A model generated the notes under the pieces. It was not told where the DNA came from. It saw only the letters and a program-made list of their open reading frames with translations, and made no database searches. Below, in pieces: positions 59,014 through 64,000 of a stretch of 64,000 nt of DNA (the first letter of the stretch is position 1; every line of letters begins with the position of its first letter). The position numbers were made by a program, and so were the translations under genes. This DNA comes from Sphaerisporangium dianthi (GTDB taxonomy: Bacteria > Actinomycetota > Actinomycetes > Streptosporangiales > Streptosporangiaceae): the NCBI RefSeq assembly GCF_042654065.1, contig NZ_JBHSFP010000001.1, positions 558,001 to 622,000 of the forward strand, given 5' to 3'.

Positions 59014-60345
59014 ATGTCGCTGCGCGTGGCGATCGTGGGATCAGGTCCCGCCGGGATCTACACGGCCGAGGCCCTGACCAAGCAGGCGGGCGAACCCGTC
59101 GAGATCGACGTCCTGGACAGGCTGCCCACGCCGTACGGCCTGGTGAGATACGGCGTGGCGCCCGACCACACCTCCATCAAGTCGATCGCCGGCTACCTGC
59201 GCAAGGTGCTCGAGCTGCCGTCGGTGCGCTTCCTCGGCGGCGTCGAGCTCGGCTCGGACGTCACGGCCGGCGATCTCGGCGCCTGCTACGACGCGGTGGT
59301 CTACTGCACGGGCGCCATGGTCGACCGGCATCTCGGCATCCCCGGCGAGGACCTCCCCGGCAGCGTGGCCGCCACCGACTTCGTCAACTGGTACTGCGGC
59401 CACCCCGACATGCCGCCCGACGCCTTCTCCCTCGACAGCGCCGAGGTGGCCGTGATCGGCGTCGGCAACGTGGCGGTCGACGTGGTGCGCATCCTGGCCA
59501 AGACCGCCGACGAGCTGCGGTCCACCGACGTGCCGCAGGAGGTCCTCGACCGGCTGGCCAAGAGCCAGGTGACGACCATCCACATGATCGGCAGACGCGG
59601 TCCCGAGCACGCCAAGTTCACGCTCAAGGAGCTTCGCGAGCTGGGCGAGCTGGTCAACTGCGACGTGCTCGTCCGCCCCGACGAGGCAGGCTCCGGCGAG
59701 CTCGGCGGGCTGTCGCGGCAGGTCCGGGGCAACGTGGAGGTGCTGAGGTCCTGGTCCGCGCGCACCCCGGCGGGCCGGCCGCGGCGCATGGACGTCCGGT
59801 TCTGGCTCCGGCCGGTGGAGATCCTCGGCTCGGGCAAGGTCGAGGCGCTGCGGCTCGAGCGCACGCGCCTCTCGGACGGCCGGGTGGTGGGCACCGGCGA
59901 GTACGAGACCATCCCGGCCGGCATGGTGCTGCGCTCGGTGGGCTACCAGAGCGTCCCGCTGCCGGGGGTGCCGTTCGACACGGCGACGATGACGGTGCCG
60001 AACGACGCCGGCCGGGTGGCCGAGGGGCAGTACGTCGCCGGCTGGCTCAAGCGCGGTCCGACCGGCGTCATCGGCACCAACAAGTCCGACGCCGCCGAGA
60101 CCGTGCGCACCCTGCTGGCCGATCTCGGCGCGCGGCCCGAGCGGCCCGAGCCGGCCGCCCGGCTGGAGGAGGTGCTGGCGGCGCGCGGGGTGCGGCCGGT
60201 GACCTACGACAACTGGCTCGCCATCGAGGCCGCCGAGGCGGCCCTGGCCCTGTCTCTGGGCCGCGGCGAGCACGTCAAGCTCGTGGGCCGCCCCGCGATG
60301 CTCGCCGCCTGCGACCTCCCACTCCCCCCGGCCGCCGAGGCCTGA
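59014..60345 (+). CDS. fprA: Ferredoxin--NADP reductase, FprA (adrenodoxin reductase) type
   Basis: 443 aa. FAD-binding VGSGPAGIYTAEAL at the N-terminus, YGLVRYGVAPDHTSIKS, the NADP site GVGNVAVDVVRILAKT, RRGPEHAKFTLKELREL and the C-terminal KRGPTGVIGTNKSDAAET. It transfers electrons from NADPH to ferredoxins, supporting P450 and other iron enzymes. The AAGGAGG site precedes the ATG. Convergent with the DUF6986 gene with a 9-bp gap. Confidence 0.93.
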   Translation: MSLRVAIVGSGPAGIYTAEALTKQAGEPVEIDVLDRLPTPYGLVRYGVAPDHTSIKSIAGYLRKVLELPSVRFLGGVELGSDVTAGDLGACYDAVVYCTGAMVDRHLGIPGEDLPGSVAATDFVNWYCGHPDMPPDAFSLDSAEVAVIGVGNVAVDVVRILAKTADELRSTDVPQEVLDRLAKSQVTTIHMIGRRGPEHAKFTLKELRELGELVNCDVLVRPDEAGSGELGGLSRQVRGNVEVLRSWSARTPAGRPRRMDVRFWLRPVEILGSGKVEALRLERTRLSDGRVVGTGEYETIPAGMVLRSVGYQSVPLPGVPFDTATMTVPNDAGRVAEGQYVAGWLKRGPTGVIGTNKSDAAETVRTLLADLGARPERPEPAARLEEVLAARGVRPVTYDNWLAIEAAEAALALSLGRGEHVKLVGRPAMLAACDLPLPPAAEA

Positions 60346-60354
60346 CCCGATTGG

Positions 60355-61695
60355 TCAGCGATCCGTCCGGGCCGGGCCGGCCGCGTCTTCGAGAGCGAGG
60401 CCGGCGCGGCGCAACGCCGCGGCCAGGGTCTTGACGGTCGCGGGCTCGTCCATCACGCCGCCGCCGGCGTCGCGCCGTTCCTCCCAGGCGCGCACCCGCG
60501 CGGCGTAGGCGTCCCGGGTCGCCAGATGGAAGCCGTACACGGTGACGTACCGGGCGACCAGGTGCGAAGGGTGCATGTCCCAGCCCTGGTAGAACCCGTG
60601 GCGCAGCGAGTGGCGGACCATCGCGGCGTGCGTCCGCCACAGCGCGTGCACGTCCTCGGTCGAGCCGGAGGCGGGCGAGGCGGCCAGCGAGCCGTCCGAC
60701 AGCTCGACTCCGGTGCCGGCCAGCGCGACGCGCATGACCTCGCGGGCGTGGTCGCAGACCGGGTGGTCCAGGCGCTGCTCGGCGGGCGGGAGCCCGCAGG
60801 CGGCGGTGTAGTCGAACACCCCGAAGTGCGCCGCGGCCAGGCGTCCGTCCAGGGCCGCCACCAGGTCGGGCGAGCGCGCGAGGAACAGCACGGTCTGCGG
60901 CGCCTCCACCTGCATCTCGAAGCGCAGCGTGCCGGCCCGCAGCCCGAGGCCCTCCTCCAGAGACGCCAGGCTCGCGGCGAATTGCCCGAGGTAGTCCTCC
61001 ATCAGCACCTTGGGGAAGGTGACGGTGAACCCGCCGGGCAGGCCGCCGGCCCGGGCGACGATCTCGGTGAGGAAGCCGTCGAGGGTGCGCAGGCTGCGTG
61101 CCGGGTTCCCGTCTGCGAACGACTTGACGCGCAGCCCCCAGCGGCGCGGCAGCGTCCCGCCGGCGTGCATGGCGGCGATCGCCTCGGCGGCCCGGACGGC
61201 GTGCCCGTCCTCCTCGGCGTCCGTGCGGGCGCCGTACCCGTCCTCGAAGTCGACGCGCAGGTCTTCGACCGGCTCGCGGGCGAGCTTGCGCGCCACCCTG
61301 CGACGCACGTCCTCGGCCGTCCCAGATGCACCCGCGGACGTCCCAGAGGCCCCCGTGGACGGTTCAGCGGCCCCCGCGGCCGTCCCGGAGGCGCCCGCGG
61401 CCGTCCCGGAGGCACCCGCGGACGTCCCTGGCGCCTCCGCAGGCGGTCCGGGCGTCTCCGCCGGGAACGGGCCGAAGACCGACGACAGGGCGGCGCCGTC
61501 CGGGAGGTGGCGTTCCAGCAGGTCCAGGGCCTCCTCGCCCCAGGCGCGCACCGTCTGGGCGTCGAAGCGGTCGGCGGGCACGTACACGGTGTGCACCGGC
61601 TGCCAGGCGGCCCCGGGCCCCGGGTAGCGCCGCGCCTGCTCGGCCAGGGCGGCGTCCGCGCCCGGCACGTCGTGGCTCCCGAGGGTGAGGCGCAC
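60355..61695 (-). CDS. DUF6986 aldolase/citrate lyase-like protein with a heptad-repeat insert
   Basis: 446 aa from a GTG at 61695, one base after the cutC stop. The core has features of HpcH/HpaI-CitE type enzymes: LRVDFEDGYGARTDAEEDGH, FTVTFPKVLMEDYLGQFAAS, RFEMQVEAPQTVLFLA, FGVFDYTAACG and GFYQGWDMHPSHLVARYV. Residues about 85-126 are an insert of six heptads like ASGTAAG encoded by a 21-bp minisatellite. The reaction is unknown. It pairs with cutC in one operon. Confidence 0.84.
   Translation of the reverse strand: MRLTLGSHDVPGADAALAEQARRYPGPGAAWQPVHTVYVPADRFDAQTVRAWGEEALDLLERHLPDGAALSSVFGPFPAETPGPPAEAPGTSAGASGTAAGASGTAAGAAEPSTGASGTSAGASGTAEDVRRRVARKLAREPVEDLRVDFEDGYGARTDAEEDGHAVRAAEAIAAMHAGGTLPRRWGLRVKSFADGNPARSLRTLDGFLTEIVARAGGLPGGFTVTFPKVLMEDYLGQFAASLASLEEGLGLRAGTLRFEMQVEAPQTVLFLARSPDLVAALDGRLAAAHFGVFDYTAACGLPPAEQRLDHPVCDHAREVMRVALAGTGVELSDGSLAASPASGSTEDVHALWRTHAAMVRHSLRHGFYQGWDMHPSHLVARYVTVYGFHLATRDAYAARVRAWEERRDAGGGVMDEPATVKTLAAALRRAGLALEDAAGPARTDR
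61316..61441. repeat. Six-copy 21-bp coding minisatellite in the DUF6986 gene
   Basis: Six consecutive 21-bp units start at 61316, 61337, 61358, 61379, 61400 and 61421, for example GCCGTCCCGGAGGCGCCCG plus CG. Being a multiple of three they keep the frame and encode ASGTAAG-like heptads. Unit differences are mostly single bases, suggesting recent expansion. Confidence 0.9.
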
Positions 61696-61696
61696 G

Positions 61697-62377
61697 CTAG
61701 ATCGTGTCCACGAGGTCGCGCCACCGCCGGACGCGCTCCACGTCGACCGGGTCCGACCAGGACGACCGCACGCCGCCGCCGACGTGGAAGGCCCGCACGC
61801 CGTAGTCCAGCAGCGGGGGGACCAGGTGCGGCTTGAGCCCGCCGCCGGCCAGGATGATCGGCGCGTCGCCCGCCTCGGCCCGCGACCGCAGCACGGGCAG
61901 CCCCGCCGCGATGCCCGAGGGGTCGCCCGAGGTGAGCACCGTGGCCAGGTTGGGCAGCAGCCGCACGGCCCGCCAGCTCGCCTGGACGTCGTCGGCGTTG
62001 TCCACGGCCCGGTGGAAGGTCCATGGCAGCGGGGTGACGGCATGGATCAGCGCCTCGGTCGCCGCCAGGTCCACCCTGCCCTCGTCGTCGAGGAAGCCGA
62101 AGACGAACCCGGCCGCCCCGGCGTCCGCCAGGACGCGCGCGTCGCGCTCCAGCCCTTCCAGCTCCTCGGGGGTCGCGCCGTACCCGGCGTTGGAGCGGAG
62201 CATCACCATTTGCGGCAGCGCGGACCTCTTGGCGATCGCCGCCACGGTCTCCGGGGCGGGCGTCAGCCCGCCGACGGACATGTCGGCCACGATCTCCAGG
62301 CGGTCCGCGCCGCCGTCCTCTGCGGCCATGGCGTCGCGCACGTCGAGCGCGATCACCTCCAGCAGCGATCCGGTCAT
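61697..62377 (-). CDS. cutC: CutC family protein
   Basis: 226 aa TIM-barrel protein of the CutC family: LEVIALDVRDAMAAEDGGAD, RLEIVADMSVGGLTPAPETV, WTFHRAVDN and ILAGGGLKPHLVPPLLDYGV. The family was first linked to copper homeostasis, but this role is disputed, and a metabolic enzyme is possible. The ATG gives MTGSLLEVIALD. It is the first gene of a pair with DUF6986. Confidence 0.88.
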   Translation of the reverse strand: MTGSLLEVIALDVRDAMAAEDGGADRLEIVADMSVGGLTPAPETVAAIAKRSALPQMVMLRSNAGYGATPEELEGLERDARVLADAGAAGFVFGFLDDEGRVDLAATEALIHAVTPLPWTFHRAVDNADDVQASWRAVRLLPNLATVLTSGDPSGIAAGLPVLRSRAEAGDAPIILAGGGLKPHLVPPLLDYGVRAFHVGGGVRSSWSDPVDVERVRRWRDLVDTI

Positions 62378-62403
62378 GGGTCCTGAGGTTATCCGACCCT
62401 CTT

Positions 62404-62417
62404 GTCCATAGATGGAC
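62404..62417. promoter_or_regulatory. Palindrome before cutC
   Basis: GTCCAT-AG-ATGGAC, an inverted repeat with 6-bp arms, lies 27 bp upstream of the cutC start on the minus strand, in a promoter-like position. A dimeric repressor site is possible; the regulator is not known. Confidence 0.45.
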
Positions 62418-62431
62418 CGCTACCACCCGCA

Positions 62432-62461
62432 AGCCGGTTAATGATCCAGGATCAACCGGCT
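62432..62461. terminator. Hairpin between the GNAT gene and cutC
   Basis: AGCCGGTT (62432-62439) pairs with AACCGGCT (62454-62461), with an inner GATCC/GGATC pair (62443-62447 and 62449-62453). It is 44 nt past the GNAT stop on the minus strand. Confidence 0.6.
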
Positions 62462-62505
62462 ACATCATGATCTGCCCGGCGCTCTGGCGACGCCGGGACG
62501 AGGCC

Positions 62506-63126
62506 TCATCGGCTTCCCACGTGCGCCGACCTGCGGCGCCGCGCGTGCGGGAGAGCGGGAGACGCCAGGTCGGCGGCCCGCTGGAACAGCGCGCCGGAGG
62601 CGCGGTGCGGCAGGTCCACCGTCCGGAGGTGCCGGAAACCGAGCTTGCGGTAGTACCCCTGCAGGCCGGGGTTGCTCTTGGAGCAGTCGAGCCGCAGCCA
62701 CCGCCGGCCGGTCGCGGCCACGCGCAGCGCCGCCCAGTCGAGCAGCGTCTCGCCCAGGCCCTGACCTGCGAAGACCCGCTTGACGGCCAGTTTGTGGACG
62801 TACAGGCCGGTCTCGGGGTGGTCCGCACGCCTCCAGAACTCCGGGTCGGCGTGGTCGTCCAGGGCCATGGTGGCGGCCGGGACGTGGATCCGCCCGCCTT
62901 CACGGGCGTCCGCGGCGTCCTCGTCGTCCAGCACGTACATGGTCCCCTCGGCGATCAGCGGCTCGATGCGCGCGGCCGGGAAGCCGTCGGCGGGCCACTG
63001 GCGGATGCCCCGCTCGTTCAGCCAGCCCGCCGTCTCCGCCAACAGCGCGAGGACGCCCGGAAGGTCGTCGGGGGTGGCGTTACGCAGGGTGAGGGAACCG
63101 GCCTGCTGGAGGGTGTGGGAGTACAT
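62506..63126 (-). CDS. GNAT-family N-acetyltransferase
   Basis: 206 aa. The start MYSHTLQQAGSLTLRNATPD follows AAAGGACGAG. GNAT features: LRNATPDDLPGVLALLAETA, the acetyl-CoA segment KLAVKRVFAGQGLGETLLDW, and RLDCSKSNPGLQGYYRKLGF. It ends in an Arg/His-rich tail. The substrate is unknown. Confidence 0.86.
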   Translation of the reverse strand: MYSHTLQQAGSLTLRNATPDDLPGVLALLAETAGWLNERGIRQWPADGFPAARIEPLIAEGTMYVLDDEDAADAREGGRIHVPAATMALDDHADPEFWRRADHPETGLYVHKLAVKRVFAGQGLGETLLDWAALRVAATGRRWLRLDCSKSNPGLQGYYRKLGFRHLRTVDLPHRASGALFQRAADLASPALPHARRRRSAHVGSR

Positions 63127-63326
63127 GACTCGTCCTTTCGTCGCCGTGGGTAGCGCCTCGAACACACAAAGTGCTCGACCGGGGGCGCGCGGCCCTATCA
63201 GTGAAGGCCTGTGGGAACGGCGTTCGCCGCCGGGCCTGCGGGCCTCAGGGCCGCGGTGACGGCCCCGGCCCGCGCCGGAGGCAGGACGGCGCGGCCGCGT
63301 CACGGAGCGAGACGGCGCGCGCGAAA

Positions 63327-64000
63327 TCAGCTCAGTGCGAGCTCATACCTGATCAGATGCTTGTCGGCGGGCAGAACCGACACGGCGACCCGGACCGGGG
63401 TGTCCTCACGGTCGTAGCCAACTCGGACATATACGACAACAGGGGTGCCAGGTTCGAGCTGCAGACGGCCGGACTCCTCAGGAGTCGGCATACGAGCGGA
63501 GATGTCGTCCACGACGCGGACCTGGCGGTGACCCAGTTCCTCCAGCACGCGGTTGGCCCCACGCGTGATGTCCGCCGGACGGGCGATCTCGGAATCGCGC
63601 ACCAGCGTGTGCGGGAAGTAGGAGTCGTTGGTGTTGTAGGGCTGGTCATCGACGTAGCGCAGCCGCCGCCGCACCACCGCGAGCGCGTGCTCCTCCAGCT
63701 CCAGCCTCGCGGCGATCTCCTCGGGCGGCTCCACGATCGAGACCTCGATCTCCTGGCCGGGCTTGCGGCCCTCCTTGGTGACCGCCTCGGCGAACGCCTC
63801 GCGGCGCAGCACGCCGGGAGGCGTGTTCAGCTCGGCCTGGGGACGCATGAGCAGCGCGCGGCGGTCACGGACGAAGCTGCCGCGCCGGCGCATCCGGGTG
63901 ATGAGGCCTTCGTTCTCCAGTTCGGCCAGGGCGAGGCGCACCGTGTTGCGGCTGACCTCATGGCTGTCCATGAGGTCCATCTCCGTCGGAAGCTGAGCGC
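63327..64000 (-). CDS. GntR-family regulator with UTRA domain, N-terminus cut by window end
   Basis: The visible part covers the C-terminal half of the winged helix (MDSHEVSRNTVRLALAELEN, RRRGSFVRD) and a full UTRA domain (LELEEHALAVVRRRLRYVDD, VRVGYDREDTPVRVAVSVLP). The frame continues to the window edge, so the first helix and start codon are outside. The effector and target are not readable here. It is separated from the GNAT gene by 200 bp. Confidence 0.88.
   Translation of the reverse strand, partial: AQLPTEMDLMDSHEVSRNTVRLALAELENEGLITRMRRRGSFVRDRRALLMRPQAELNTPPGVLRREAFAEAVTKEGRKPGQEIEVSIVEPPEEIAARLELEEHALAVVRRRLRYVDDQPYNTNDSYFPHTLVRDSEIARPADITRGANRVLEELGHRQVRVVDDISARMPTPEESGRLQLEPGTPVVVYVRVGYDREDTPVRVAVSVLPADKHLIRYELALS

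Overview
The window is high-GC DNA from an actinomycete. The housekeeping gene order (rimP-nusA-ylxR-infB-ylxP-rbfA-nrnA-truB-ribF-rpsO-pnp-M16 protease-dapB, then dapA-rnj and ftsK-rodZ-rimO-pgsA-cinA-clgR) is the block known from Streptomyces and its relatives. Alternative GTG/TTG starts, ClgR, a Nei-type glycosylase, IclR/ROK/GntR regulators and a Tat-type lipoprotein all fit. A member of Streptosporangiaceae or a close relative is my best guess, but genus cannot be fixed by reading alone.

Layout. 0-6.5 kb: a sugar ABC importer (binding protein and two permeases, no ATPase) with a cytoplasmic GH3 beta-N-acetylhexosaminidase, flanked by two paralogous ROK-type regulators; a 26-bp operator-like element lies upstream of both regulator genes. 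6.7-9.9 kb: a membrane protein fused to an endonuclease/exonuclease/phosphatase domain, a cysteine-free Rrf2 regulator and a Nei-type DNA glycosylase. 9.9-16.6 kb: clgR, cinA (C-terminal type), pgsA, rimO, a RodZ-like gene and ftsK, all on the minus strand.

16.7-31.1 kb is the most interesting accessory part: a pectin/hexuronate island placed between ftsK and rnj. It holds a secreted PL1 pectate lyase, a binding-protein ABC importer and a sodium:solute symporter, the ketodeoxyuronate route (KduI, KduD, KdgK) and the oxidative galacturonate route (uronate dehydrogenase, an enolase-superfamily enzyme, KdgD), two IclR regulators and a small 4-oxalocrotonate tautomerase homologue. A shared element close to TTCCATTACATGAA lies before the symporter, kdgK (twice, 20 bp apart) and kduI, with a related palindrome before kdgD, so a single regulon is likely. 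KDPG aldolase and ketoglutarate-semialdehyde dehydrogenase, needed to finish both routes, are not in the window.

31.2-34.1 kb: rnj and dapA. 34.6-40.4 kb: accessory genes between dapA and dapB (GntR/UTRA regulator, EamA transporter divergent from a MocR-type regulator, CGNR zinc-finger protein, GNAT acetyltransferase, menA). 40.6-55.4 kb: dapB back to rimP, the long minus-strand translation/RNA-processing block. 55.5-64 kb: a lipoprotein plus ferritin-like DUF4439 pair, a DUF4236 protein, proS, an FprA-type ferredoxin reductase, a DUF6986 lyase-like protein with cutC, a GNAT acetyltransferase, and a GntR/UTRA regulator cut by the window end.

Repeat structure is notable: a 130-bp direct tandem repeat at the end of the symporter gene, 21-bp in-frame minisatellites in the DUF6986 gene and before truB, a degenerate 15-bp tract before the EamA gene, and a 22-bp-arm inverted repeat upstream of dapA. 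No tRNA, rRNA, CRISPR array, insertion sequence or prophage was recognised.
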